From NCBI GenBank assembly GCA_015491615.1, contig WFVN01000205.1:1-13711 (forward strand): a stretch of 13,711 nucleotides of DNA. Reading direction: 5' to 3'. Made by a program: the position numbers and the translations under genes. The DNA is from Gammaproteobacteria bacterium. GTDB taxonomy: Bacteria; Pseudomonadota; Gammaproteobacteria; S012-40. This document shows, piece after piece, positions 6,645 to 13,711 of this stretch. The notes below the pieces were generated by a model, which worked only from the letters and a program-made list of their open reading frames with translations, ran no database searches and was not told the DNA's origin. Positions within the stretch are counted from its first letter, which is position 1, and every line of letters starts with the position of its first letter.

Positions 6645-7784
6645 ATGAAGTTGACCGCTTTTCAACGTTCCCTGGCCAAGAGTTTCGTCCTGGGGATCTT
6701 GTTCGGCCTGGCCGTGATCTTCGTCGCCGGGCGCTTCCTTTCCAGCGACGTGGTGGGCTTCCGTGAAGCCGAGCGACATGGTTTGGAGCGGGCACGCGCG
6801 GAAGTGGTGTCCTACGCCTCGGCGGTGGACGCCGCTGCCCCGGCGGTGGTCAACGTCCACACCGCCAAACGGGTCAAGGAGGCGCCCCTGCGCAACGATC
6901 CTTTCTACCGCCATTTCTTCGACCAGCCGGACATCCCCCGCGAACGCCTGGAGACGAGCCTCGGCTCGGGGGTGATCGTCAGCGACAAGGGCTTTATCCT
7001 TACCAACCACCACGTCATCAAGGGAGCCGAGGCGATCCAGGTGGGTCTGCGCGACGGGCGTATCGCGCGCGCCCAGGTGGTGGGCACCGACCCCGAGTCG
7101 GACCTGGCGGTGCTGCGCATCGAGCTGGACGACCTGCCGGTGATCACTCTTGGCCATTCCGACGAATTGCGTACCGGTGACGTGGTCCTGGCCATCGGCA
7201 ACCCCTTCGGGGTGGGGCAGACGGTGACCATGGGTATCGTCAGTGCCACGGGGCGTTCGCGCTTGGGGATCAGCACCTTCGAGAACTTCATCCAGACCGA
7301 CGCGGCCATCAATCCGGGCAACTCCGGCGGCGCCCTCATCAACGCTTTGGGGGAGCTGATCGGAATCAACACCGCCATCTTCACCCGTTCGGGCGGTTCC
7401 GAAGGGATCGGCTTCGCCATTCCCGTCAACCTGGCCAAGAAGGTGACCGAGCAGATCATCCGCTACGGCCAGGCGGTGCGCGGCTGGCTCGGGGTGGAGG
7501 TGCAGGAGGTCACACCCGAGCTGGCCGAGTCCTTCCGCATGGACCAGCCACGCGGAGTGCTGGTGGCGGGGGTATTGAAGGACGGGCCGGCCTACCGGGC
7601 CGGATTGCGCCCTGGGGACGTGATTCTCGCCATCGATGGACAGCCGGTGCACGACGGTCGTGAGGCGATGAACCGTATCGCCGACATGATGCCGGGGCAG
7701 GAGGTGGAGTTGACCATCCTGCGCCAGGGCGAGACGTTCACCACCACCACCGAAGTGGGTCTGCGTCCTCTCCCTCAGAGTTGA
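6645..7784 (+). CDS. degS: DegS/AlgW-type membrane-anchored periplasmic serine protease
   Basis: 379-residue HtrA-family protease. Residues 13 to 30 form an uncleaved membrane anchor (FVLGILFGLAVIFVAGRF) with the protease domain outside. The catalytic triad is H123 (TNHHVI), D153 (ESDLAVLRIE) and S227 (NPGNSGGAL). One PDZ domain follows at about 278 to 375. One PDZ, a short N-terminal linker and a membrane anchor fit DegS/AlgW, which start RseA cleavage in the sigmaE stress response; that substrate is inferred. ATG 6633 is in frame four codons upstream. I choose 6645 because the weak TGGA lies about 7 bases before it, but the choice is open. It is the only plus-strand gene and ends 12 bases from the tatC stop, tail to tail. 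Confidence 0.9.
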   Translation: MKLTAFQRSLAKSFVLGILFGLAVIFVAGRFLSSDVVGFREAERHGLERARAEVVSYASAVDAAAPAVVNVHTAKRVKEAPLRNDPFYRHFFDQPDIPRERLETSLGSGVIVSDKGFILTNHHVIKGAEAIQVGLRDGRIARAQVVGTDPESDLAVLRIELDDLPVITLGHSDELRTGDVVLAIGNPFGVGQTVTMGIVSATGRSRLGISTFENFIQTDAAINPGNSGGALINALGELIGINTAIFTRSGGSEGIGFAIPVNLAKKVTEQIIRYGQAVRGWLGVEVQEVTPELAESFRMDQPRGVLVAGVLKDGPAYRAGLRPGDVILAIDGQPVHDGREAMNRIADMMPGQEVELTILRQGETFTTTTEVGLRPLPQS

Positions 7785-7799
7785 CCGATGTACTCGTCA
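7782..7799. other. Small hairpin spanning the degS and tatC stop codons
   Basis: TGA-C-CGA, loop TGTAC, TCG-TCA: the degS stop TGA pairs with the complement of the tatC stop. The stem has six pairs with one bulge and no T-run on either side, so a terminator role is weak. It may be a coincidence of compact packing. Confidence 0.2.
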
Positions 7800-8720
7800 G
7801 TCCGGGCGGCGCGGCGGCGTCCCGTCGTCTTTCTCCAGAGCAGTTTCATCGGCCTCGGCCCGGTCCAGCCGCCGCTCCCATTCGGCATCGTCCACGGGAT
7901 CGTATTCTTCGTAGCCGGTGCGCACCGGGGCGGGAGGGGATTCCGGCGCTTCGCTCTTCGCAAAGGCCCCTTCCTCCGGCTTGACCCGGCGGGCGAAGAA
8001 GAGCCCCAGTTCGAACAGCAGCAGCATGGGCACCGCCAACAGGCTCTGGGAGATGACGTCCGGCGGGGTGAGGAGCATCCCCACCACGAAGGCACCGACG
8101 ATGATGTAGGGCCGCTTGGCGGCCAGGTCCTCGGGGCTCACCACGCCGGCGCGCACCAAGAGTACGGTAGCCACGGGCACCTCGAAGGCGAGTCCGAAGG
8201 CGAAGAACATCTTGAGGACGAAATCCAAGTATTCGGTGATGTCGGTCATCACCGCCACTCCCTCCGGGGCCACGCCGGTGAGGAACCGGAACACCACCGG
8301 TAGGACCACGAAATAGGCGAAGGCCACCCCCAGGTAGAACAGGACGGTGGAGGACACCAGCAGGGGCAGCACCAGGCGCCGCTCGTTGCGGTACAGCCCG
8401 GGGGCGACGAAGCCCCAGATCTGGTGGAAGATGTAGGGGATGGCCAGCATCACCGCCACCACCAGGGTGAGCTTGAAGGGGGTGAGGAAGGGGGAGGCCA
8501 CACGCGTGGCGATCATGGACGTCCCCTCGGGGAGGTGGCGCATGAGAGGCTGGGCGAGCCAGGTGTAGAGCTCCTGGGAGAAGGGGACGAGGGCGAGGAA
8601 TACCAGGGCGACGGCGAGGACGATGCGCAACAGGCGGTCGCGCAATTCGGCCAGATGCGCCACCAGGGGCATCTCGCGGGCGCGTTCCTCCTCCTCGAAG
8701 GGGTCGGGGCCTTTCTTCAT
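7797..8720 (-). CDS. tatC: TatC, core receptor subunit of the twin-arginine translocase
   Basis: 307-residue inner-membrane protein with six hydrophobic helices. Family signatures are HLAELRDRLLR near the N-terminus, the segment FHQIWGFVAPGLYRNERR, and the last helices ending LLLFELGLFFARR. TatC binds the twin-arginine signal together with TatB. The membrane core ends near residue 245; the remaining 62 residues form a hydrophilic acidic cytoplasmic tail, much longer than the few residues after the last helix in E. coli. It is the last gene of the his-tat run, 16 bases after tatB, and converges with degS. In this window ActB1 is a likely client. Confidence 0.95.
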   Translation of the reverse strand: MKKGPDPFEEEERAREMPLVAHLAELRDRLLRIVLAVALVFLALVPFSQELYTWLAQPLMRHLPEGTSMIATRVASPFLTPFKLTLVVAVMLAIPYIFHQIWGFVAPGLYRNERRLVLPLLVSSTVLFYLGVAFAYFVVLPVVFRFLTGVAPEGVAVMTDITEYLDFVLKMFFAFGLAFEVPVATVLLVRAGVVSPEDLAAKRPYIIVGAFVVGMLLTPPDVISQSLLAVPMLLLFELGLFFARRVKPEEGAFAKSEAPESPPAPVRTGYEEYDPVDDAEWERRLDRAEADETALEKDDGTPPRRPD

Positions 8721-8736
8721 GGATGGTCGGACGGCC

Positions 8737-9180
8737 TCAGCGGGCCTTTTCCCGGGGCACCGCCTCGGGCTCCTCGGGTTTCAGTGCGGGCTTCGGGGAG
8801 GGGGATTCGAGTTCGACTGCCGTGGACCGCCCTTCCGGGGACGCCACCGCGGAGCTTGGGCGGGCCTCCTCGTCGGCGGGAGGCGGGTCGTCGGTCGCGG
8901 GCGGAGCCTGCGGACGGCCATCCACCGGCACGCCGGGGCGTTTGGCCGCCAGGGCCCGTTCCCGCTCCTCCAGCTCGATGCGCATCTGCATCAGCTCCTT
9001 GAGCTCCTCGGCACGGGCCGCCTCCCGTTCGAATTCGTCCCGCAGCAGGCCGGCGTAATGGCGGGCGCGCCCCATCCAGCGTCCCACGGTGCGCACCAGG
9101 CCGGGCAGGCGGTCGGGCCCGACGACGATGAGGGCGATGACCGCCACCACCAGCAGTTCCCAGAAACCGATGTCGAACAT
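8737..9180 (-). CDS. tatB: TatB, twin-arginine translocase subunit
   Basis: 147 residues. It opens MFDIGFWELLVVAVIALIVV, a single transmembrane helix starting almost at the N-terminus, followed by GPDRLPGLVRTVG, the TatB-type hinge with E8 in the helix start, then an amphipathic and charged helix (about 30 to 80) and a low-complexity Pro/Glu/Ala tail. TatB forms the substrate-receptor complex with TatC. It lies 13 bases after tatA and 16 before tatC. Confidence 0.93.
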   Translation of the reverse strand: MFDIGFWELLVVAVIALIVVGPDRLPGLVRTVGRWMGRARHYAGLLRDEFEREAARAEELKELMQMRIELEERERALAAKRPGVPVDGRPQAPPATDDPPPADEEARPSSAVASPEGRSTAVELESPSPKPALKPEEPEAVPREKAR

Positions 9181-9193
9181 GGCAGCGCGGCCC

Positions 9194-9430
9194 TCAGGCC
9201 TGGCGCTTTTCCTTGTCCTCGGCGCTCATCTTCGCCTCGGCGGCGGTCTTGTCCTCGAGGCGCTCGGCCGGTTTGGCGGCGGCTTCCTCTTCGCCTTCCT
9301 TCACCGCGCTGCGGAAACCCTTCACCGCCGCCCCCAGGTCGGACCCCAGGGTGCGCAGGCGCTTGGCCCCGAACAGCAGGAGGACGATGAGGAGGACGAT
9401 GAGCAACTGCCAGATGCTGATACCACCCAT
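9194..9430 (-). CDS. tatA: TatA, pore-forming twin-arginine translocase subunit
   Basis: 78 residues. A short N-terminus (MGGISIWQ) leads into one transmembrane helix, then the FGAKRLRTLGSDLGAAVKGFR segment that marks TatA, with the FG hinge and amphipathic helix, and an acidic/basic tail. Many copies assemble to let folded proteins through the inner membrane. The length is typical. It begins 15 bases after the HIT gene stop and is first of tatABC. Confidence 0.93.
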   Translation of the reverse strand: MGGISIWQLLIVLLIVLLLFGAKRLRTLGSDLGAAVKGFRSAVKEGEEEAAAKPAERLEDKTAAEAKMSAEDKEKRQA

Positions 9431-9445
9431 GATTCGACTCCGTGA

Positions 9446-9784
9446 TTAGGCCATGCCCGGCAGGCGTTTGCCGCCGAGCAGGTGAAAATGCAGATGGAAG
9501 ACTTCCTGTCCGCCGCCGGGACCGGTGTTGACCACCGTCCGGAATCCGTCCTTCAGACCTTGCGCCTCGGCCAACCGGGGCAGCAGGCGCACCATGTGGG
9601 CGACGAGGGCGTCGTGCTCGGGGGTGAGTTCCCGCAGGCTGGGGATGTGCTGGCGGGGGATCACCAACAGGTGCACCGGCGCCTTGGGGTGGATGTCCTT
9701 GAACACCACCACCCGTTCGTCTTCGTGGACGATGTCGGCGGGCAGCTCGCCCGCAGCGATCCTGCAGAAGATGCAATCGCTCAT
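9446..9784 (-). CDS. HIT-family (HinT-like) nucleotide phosphoramidase/hydrolase
   Basis: 112 residues, the usual HinT length. The start CIFCRIAAGELPA is typical, and the histidine triad H97-L-H99-F-H101-L-L is complete, with H99 or H101 region giving the catalytic histidine of the family. HinT proteins cleave adenosine 5'-phosphoramidates and related AMP conjugates; the physiological role in bacteria is unclear. The start overlaps the hisE stop by four bases (ATGA). Its place between hisE and tatA is common in this gene order and does not by itself show a role in either pathway. Confidence 0.92.
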   Translation of the reverse strand: MSDCIFCRIAAGELPADIVHEDERVVVFKDIHPKAPVHLLVIPRQHIPSLRELTPEHDALVAHMVRLLPRLAEAQGLKDGFRTVVNTGPGGGQEVFHLHFHLLGGKRLPGMA

Positions 9785-10107
9785 CCCTTACCTCGCGCGG
9801 CTTTCTCCTCCAGCCCGGAACGGCCCATGCGGCGGGCCAGTTCGGCCAGTACGTCTTCGGGTCCCAGGCCATGATAGGCCAACAGCACCAGGCTGTGGAA
9901 CCACAGATCGGCGGTCTCGCGGACGATGGCCTCGGGTCGCCCGTCCTTGGCCGCCATCACCACCTCGGTGGCCTCCTCGCCGATCTTCTTGAGGATGGCG
10001 TCCTCGCCCTTGGTGTACAGGGAGGCCACATAGGAGGTGCCCGGGTCGGCCCGGCGCCGTTGGCGCAGGGTCTCGCCCAGGGCGCGGAGGGTGTCTGGTT
10101 GATTCAT
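9781..10107 (-). CDS. hisE: HisE, phosphoribosyl-ATP pyrophosphatase
   Basis: 108 residues of the all-alpha NTP pyrophosphohydrolase (MazG-like) fold. The metal-binding motif is visible as KIGEEATEVVMAAK followed by ETADLWFHSLVLL. It converts phosphoribosyl-ATP to phosphoribosyl-AMP, the second step of histidine synthesis. The frame is open far upstream through hisI and into hisF, but ATG 10107 overlaps the hisI stop as ATGA and gives the family length. Here hisI and hisE are separate genes, whereas enterobacteria have a hisIE fusion. Confidence 0.95.
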   Translation of the reverse strand: MNQPDTLRALGETLRQRRRADPGTSYVASLYTKGEDAILKKIGEEATEVVMAAKDGRPEAIVRETADLWFHSLVLLAYHGLGPEDVLAELARRMGRSGLEEKAARGKG

Positions 10108-10508
10108 CGGTAGATCTCGTCGGGGTCTTTCAATACCTCGCCGTCCACCACCCAGGCGGGGCCGGTGGGGTCCAGGCGCCGGTAGAAGCAACTGCGGCGG
10201 CCGGTGTGGCAGGCGATGCCGCCGGCCTGTTCCACCTTGAGGAGGAGGGCGTCGCCGTCGCAGTCCAGGCGGATCTCCCGCACCCGCTGGACGTGGCCGG
10301 AGGTTTCCCCCTTGGGCCACAGGCGTCGGCGCGAGCGGGACCAGTACACGGCGATGCCGCGGCGCAGGGTCTCGAGTAGTGCCTCGCGGTTCATCCAGGC
10401 GAGCATGAGCACCTCGCCGCTGTCGGCGTCCTGGGCGATGGCCGGTGCCAGGCCCTGTTCGTTCCAGGCCACCTGGTCCAGCCAGTGGGTCGTTTCGGAC
10501 TGTGTCAT
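10104..10508 (-). CDS. hisI: HisI, phosphoribosyl-AMP cyclohydrolase
   Basis: 134 residues, monofunctional length. Key residues are all present: D82, D84, D86 (DCDGD) for magnesium, and cysteines C83, C100 (ACHTG) and C107 (SCF) for zinc. It opens the adenine ring of phosphoribosyl-AMP, third step of histidine synthesis, in the cytoplasm. ATG 10508 is 26 bases after the hisF stop. No clear Shine-Dalgarno sequence precedes it, unlike most genes here, but the N-terminus MTQSETTHWLDQVAWNEQGL fits the family well. Confidence 0.95.
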   Translation of the reverse strand: MTQSETTHWLDQVAWNEQGLAPAIAQDADSGEVLMLAWMNREALLETLRRGIAVYWSRSRRRLWPKGETSGHVQRVREIRLDCDGDALLLKVEQAGGIACHTGRRSCFYRRLDPTGPAWVVDGEVLKDPDEIYR

Positions 10509-10534
10509 GGGATCGGCAAGGATAGCACGGGCGC

Positions 10535-11299
10535 CTAGTCCAGGCGCACTTCGATGCCCGCCGCGCACATCGCCTCCTTGGCTCCGGCGATGGTGTATTC
10601 GCCGAAGTGGAAGATGCTGGCGGCGAGGACGGCGTCGGCATGGCCCTCGAGGATGCCTTCCACCAGGTGCCGGAGGTCGCCCACGCCACCGGAGGCGATG
10701 ACCGGCACGGGGACGGCGTCGGCCACGGCGCGGGTGAGGGCCAGGTCGAAGCCCTGTTTGGTGCCGTCCCGGTCCATGCTGGTGAGGAGCAGCTCGCCGG
10801 CGCCGTAGTCGGCCATGCGGCGTGCCCAGTCCACCGCGTCGAGGCCGGTGGGGCGGCGGCCGCCGTGGGTGAAGATCTCCCAGCGGCCGGACCCCACCTG
10901 CTTGGCGTCGATGGCGACGACGATGCACTGGCTGCCGAAGCGCTCTGCCGCCTCGCGCACGAATTCCGGCCGGTGCACGGCGGCGGTGTTGATGGCCACC
11001 TTGTCGGCGCCGGCATGGAGCATACGACGGATGTCGTCGAGGGTGCGGATGCCGCCGCCCACGGTGAGGGGGATGAACACCTGCGAGGCCACCGCCTCCA
11101 CCACGTGCACCAGGGTCTCCCGGTTCTCGTGGCTGGCGGTGATGTCCAGGAAGGTGATCTCGTCCGCCCCCTCGGCGTCGTAGCGGCGGGCGATCTCCAC
11201 CGGGTCGCCGGCGTCGCGGATGTCCACGAAGCGCACGCCCTTGACCACGCGGCCGGCGTCCACGTCCAGACAGGGGATGATGCGCTTGGCCAGGCCCAT
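10535..11299 (-). CDS. hisF: HisF, cyclase subunit of imidazole glycerol phosphate synthase
   Basis: 254-residue beta/alpha barrel. The start GLAKRIIPCLDVDAGRVVKG carries the conserved catalytic aspartate near position 11, and VVAIDAKQ carries the second near 130. Phosphate-binding loops VGGGIRT and ASGGVGD are intact. It uses ammonia passed through the barrel from HisH to close the imidazole ring, yielding imidazole glycerol phosphate and AICAR. The ATG shares one base with the hisA stop (TGATG). Confidence 0.97.
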   Translation of the reverse strand: MGLAKRIIPCLDVDAGRVVKGVRFVDIRDAGDPVEIARRYDAEGADEITFLDITASHENRETLVHVVEAVASQVFIPLTVGGGIRTLDDIRRMLHAGADKVAINTAAVHRPEFVREAAERFGSQCIVVAIDAKQVGSGRWEIFTHGGRRPTGLDAVDWARRMADYGAGELLLTSMDRDGTKQGFDLALTRAVADAVPVPVIASGGVGDLRHLVEGILEGHADAVLAASIFHFGEYTIAGAKEAMCAAGIEVRLD

Positions 11300-12045
11300 C
11301 AGGCGGGGGCGCCGGTGAGTTCGTCAGCGAGGCGCTGGGCCTCGGCCAGATCCAGGGTGCCCTCGTAGAGGGCGCGGCCGGTGATGGCGCCGACGATGCC
11401 TTCGTCGGCCACCTCGCACAGGGCGCGTACGTCGTCGAGATCGGTGATGCCGCCGGAGGCGATGATGGGGATGTGCACCGCGCGCGCCAATTTCACCGTC
11501 GCTTCCAGATTGATGCCATTCATCATGCCGTCGCGGGAGATGTCGGTGTAGATGATCCCCTCTACGCCGTCGCGCTCGACATGCTGGGCGATGTCGATGA
11601 CGTCGTGGCGGGACAGCTTGGACCAGCCGTCGATGGCCACCTTGCCATCCTTGGCGTCCAGCCCCACGAGGATGTGACCGGGGAATTCCAGGCATACCTC
11701 GGAGACGAAATGGGGTTCGTTGATGGCCTTGGTACCGATGATGACCCACTGCACGCCGGCGTCCAGGTAGGCCTGAATGGTGTCCTCGTCGCGGATCCCG
11801 CCGCCCACTTGCACGGGCAGGTCGGGGAAGGCCTCGGTGATGCGGGCGATGGCGCGGGCGTTCACCGGCCGGCCGGCGAAGGCGCCGTCCAGATCGACGA
11901 TGTGCAAGCGTCGGGCACCGGCTTCCACCCAGCGCTCGGCCATGGCCAGCGGGTCTTCGGCGTAGACGGTGGCGTCCTCCATGCGCCCCTGCTTGAGGCG
12001 CACGCACTTGCCTTCCTTGAGATCGATGGCGGGTATCAACAACAT
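11299..12045 (-). CDS. hisA: HisA, ProFAR isomerase
   Basis: 248-residue beta/alpha barrel related to HisF. The start LLIPAIDLKEGKCVRLKQG carries the catalytic aspartate D8; VGLDAKDG, YTDISRDGM, VGGGIRD and ASGGITD are the other active-site and phosphate loops. It performs the Amadori rearrangement of ProFAR to PRFAR, the HisHF substrate. It is spaced 19 bases from hisH with a G-rich ribosome site (GAGGGG) and overlaps hisF by one base. Confidence 0.97.
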   Translation of the reverse strand: MLLIPAIDLKEGKCVRLKQGRMEDATVYAEDPLAMAERWVEAGARRLHIVDLDGAFAGRPVNARAIARITEAFPDLPVQVGGGIRDEDTIQAYLDAGVQWVIIGTKAINEPHFVSEVCLEFPGHILVGLDAKDGKVAIDGWSKLSRHDVIDIAQHVERDGVEGIIYTDISRDGMMNGINLEATVKLARAVHIPIIASGGITDLDDVRALCEVADEGIVGAITGRALYEGTLDLAEAQRLADELTGAPA

Positions 12046-12064
12046 GCCCTGGTCCCCCCTCTTT

Positions 12065-12706
12065 TCATTGCCCTTTCCAAGTGACGAAGTTGGCCAGCAA
12101 GGCGAGTCCCCAGCGTTGACTCTTCTCCGGGTGGAATTGCACCGCCGCCACGTTGGCGCGGGCGAGGGCGCTGGCGAATTCGATGCCGTAGCGGGTGCGG
12201 CCGATGACCGGATCCGGATCGGCGGGATCGACGTAGTAGCTGTGCACGAAATAGAAGCGGCTGTCCTGGGGGATGTCCGACCACAGGGGGTGGGACCGTA
12301 CCTGGTGGACCTGGTTCCAGCCCATGTGCGGCACCTTGAGGCGCCGGCCGTCTTCCTCCAGGGGTTCGGGAAAGCGCCGCACGCGCCCGGGGAGGATGCC
12401 CAGGCACTCCACGCCCTCGTTCTCTTCGCTGTGTTCCATGAGGGCCTGCATGCCCACGCAGATGCCCAGCAGGGGCAGGCGCATGGCCTCCTCGCGCAGG
12501 GCCTCGTCCAGCCCCTGGCGGCGCAGGGCGTCCATGCAGTCGCGGATGGCGCCGACGCCGGGGAAGACCACCCGGTCGACGCCGGCCAGGTCCTCCGGGT
12601 GGGCGCACAGGCGCACGCGGGTGCCTGCCGGGGCGACCCGTTCCAGGGCCTTGGCGGCGGAGTGGAGGTTGCCCATGCCGTAGTCGATGAGGGCGATGAC
12701 GGCCAT
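12065..12706 (-). CDS. hisH: HisH, glutamine amidotransferase subunit of imidazole glycerol phosphate synthase
   Basis: 213-residue class I glutamine amidotransferase. The nucleophile C83 lies in LLGICVGMQ, and H192 and E194 in QFHPEKS complete the triad. IDYGMGNLHS and FPGVGA are typical of HisH. It releases ammonia from glutamine and feeds it to HisF, encoded after hisA. It starts 2 bases after the hisB stop, so translation is likely coupled. Confidence 0.97.
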   Translation of the reverse strand: MAVIALIDYGMGNLHSAAKALERVAPAGTRVRLCAHPEDLAGVDRVVFPGVGAIRDCMDALRRQGLDEALREEAMRLPLLGICVGMQALMEHSEENEGVECLGILPGRVRRFPEPLEEDGRRLKVPHMGWNQVHQVRSHPLWSDIPQDSRFYFVHSYYVDPADPDPVIGRTRYGIEFASALARANVAAVQFHPEKSQRWGLALLANFVTWKGQ

Positions 12707-12708
12707 GG

Positions 12709-13308
12709 TCAGAGGCTGCCCTTGGTGGAGGGGATGGCGCCGGCGGCGCGCGGGTCCGGTTCCACCGCCATGCGCAGGGCGCGACCGCAGGCCTTGAACA
12801 CCGTCTCGGCGATGTGGTGGGCGTTGCGTCCGCGCAGGCAGTCGATGTGGAGGGTGATGGCGGCGTGGTTCACCAGCCCCTGGAAGAATTCCTGGAACAG
12901 GTCCACGTCGAAGCGGCCGATGGTGGCGCGCGGGAAGTCCACCGAGAACACCAGGCCGGGGCGTCCGGAGAGGTCCACCACCACCCGCGAGAGGGCCTCG
13001 TCCAGGGGCACGTAGGCGTGCCCGTAGCGGCGCAGGCCGGCCTTGTCGCCCCAGGCCTGGGCGAGGGCCTGGCCGAGGGTGATGCCCACGTCTTCCACCG
13101 TGTGGTGGTCGTCGATGTGGGTATCGCCGCAGGCGGTGATGGTGAGGTCGATGAGGCCGTGGCGGGCGATCTGGTCGAGCATGTGCTCGAGGAAGGGGAC
13201 GCCCAGTTCCAGGCGGGAGGCGCCGGTACCGTCCAGGTTCACCTCGACGGTGATGTCCGTCTCCAGGGTCTTGCGCGCCACCCGGGCGCTGCGTGCGGGC
13301 ATGTCCAT
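12709..13308 (-). CDS. hisB: HisB, imidazoleglycerol-phosphate dehydratase
   Basis: 199 residues, monofunctional dehydratase without the phosphatase half of enterobacterial HisB. Manganese-binding motifs are complete: HMLDQIARHG, HIDDHHTVEDVG and HHIAETVFKACGRA. The start is uncertain: ATG 13308 has a weak GGAA before it, ATG 13302 aligns exactly with the usual 197-residue proteins, and a TTG at 13341 would add 11 residues. I chose 13308. It acts after HisHF and before HisC. A spacing of 49 bases separates it from hisC. Confidence 0.94.
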   Translation of the reverse strand: MDMPARSARVARKTLETDITVEVNLDGTGASRLELGVPFLEHMLDQIARHGLIDLTITACGDTHIDDHHTVEDVGITLGQALAQAWGDKAGLRRYGHAYVPLDEALSRVVVDLSGRPGLVFSVDFPRATIGRFDVDLFQEFFQGLVNHAAITLHIDCLRGRNAHHIAETVFKACGRALRMAVEPDPRAAGAIPSTKGSL

Positions 13309-13357
13309 GGGTCGTTCCGGTCTCTTCTGCCTATGTATCAAAATTCCGCTGGCGGGG

Positions 13358-13711
13358 CTACGCCCGGGCGTGGAGGTACTCCGCCATCGCCGCCAGCAGG
13401 CGGTCGTTCTCCTCCTCGCTGCCGACGGTGAAGCGCAGGCAGCCGGCGAGGGCGGGATGGGATCCGTGCAGTTTCTTTACCAGGATGCCCCGCCCCAGGA
13501 GGTGGTCGAAGAGGGCGTCGGGTTCATCCAGGCGCACGAGGAGGAAGTTGGCGCGGCTGGGGAAGACGGTGAGGCCGGGCAGGGCGGCCAGCCCGGCGGC
13601 GAGTCGCTCCCGTTCGAGGCGGATGCGGCGGGTCTGTTCATCGAACACCCGGTAGTGGTCGAGGGCGAATTCGGCGCTCGCCTGGGTGAGGCTGTTGACG
13701 TTGTAGGGCAG
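13358..13711 (-). CDS. hisC: HisC, histidinol-phosphate aminotransferase (partial, C-terminal part)
   Basis: The last 117 codons of a class II (fold type I PLP) aminotransferase; the 5' part, including the PLP lysine, lies beyond the right edge. The visible part starts LPYNVNSLTQA, the conserved PYN(V/I)N segment of HisC, and includes FPSRANFLLVRL and the C-terminal LRFTVGSEEENDRLL with the substrate-phosphate arginine. It transfers an amino group to imidazole acetol phosphate. It is the first visible gene of the his-tat run; hisG and hisD may lie further upstream, which I cannot see. Confidence 0.93.
   Translation of the reverse strand: MPYNVNSLTQASAEFALDHYRVFDEQTRRIRLERERLAAGLAALPGLTVFPSRANFLLVRLDEPDALFDHLLGRGILVKKLHGSHPALAGCLRFTVGSEEENDRLLAAMAEYLHARA

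Noticed and set aside
6639..7652. 337-codon minus-strand frame antisense to the DegS-type gene
   Set aside because: Low-complexity composition and no motif; the plus-strand frame has the full catalytic triad and PDZ domain.
9781..11016. Long minus-strand frame that extends hisE upstream to 411 codons
   Set aside because: The extra part runs through hisI and hisF in another frame and is Arg/Pro/Ser-rich; ATG 10107 with ATGA overlap gives the normal HisE length.
13309..13357. Internal promoter in the hisC-hisB gap
   Set aside because: The AT-rich patch AATTTTGATACATA gives only a vague -10 and no -35 at proper spacing.

Overview
The window reads as chromosome of a GC-rich proteobacterium. I favour a gammaproteobacterium of the Chromatiales type or a betaproteobacterium, because histidine genes, hisI, hisE, a HIT protein, tatABC, a DegS-type protease and a NIF3 protein in this order is, from memory, a familiar arrangement there. 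The lineage call is inference; no rRNA or marker gene is present. No mobile element, CRISPR array or tRNA is visible.

Right block (13711 down to 7797, minus strand). A tightly packed run of ten complete genes and one partial gene reads hisC (3' end only), hisB, hisH, hisA, hisF, hisI, hisE, HIT protein, tatA, tatB, tatC. Junctions overlap by 1 to 4 bases or are under 50 bases apart, so it looks like one long operon. It covers the middle and late steps of histidine synthesis and then the complete twin-arginine translocase. Middle block (7784 to 5842). A membrane-anchored DegS/AlgW-type serine protease is the only plus-strand gene; it converges with tatC and diverges from a NIF3-family gene.

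Left block (5813 down to 1, minus strand). A good sigma70-type promoter (TTGACA, 17 bases, TAGGAT) and a leader of about 370 bases precede a respiratory gene cluster that runs off the left edge: pentaheme cytochrome c (ActA), molybdopterin-oxidoreductase-like subunit carrying a Tat and lipoprotein signal (ActB1), four-cluster iron-sulfur protein (ActB2), NrfD-type membrane subunit (ActC) and a DUF3341 membrane protein (ActD, partial). This is an alternative complex III (quinol:electron-acceptor oxidoreductase) with the usual ActB fusion split in two. ActE and ActF would be expected just beyond position 1.

The main point of interest is location and composition. In many relatives the NIF3 gene of this block is followed, from memory, by petABC, the cytochrome bc1 complex. 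Here the functional substitute of bc1 sits in that place. The act genes are also visibly lower in GC (hand-counted rows about 42 to 63%) than the his, tat, degS and NIF3 genes (about 63 to 82%), with the change near 5840. This suggests that the act cluster was acquired and may have replaced bc1. The neighbouring tatABC genes encode the machinery that would export ActB1.
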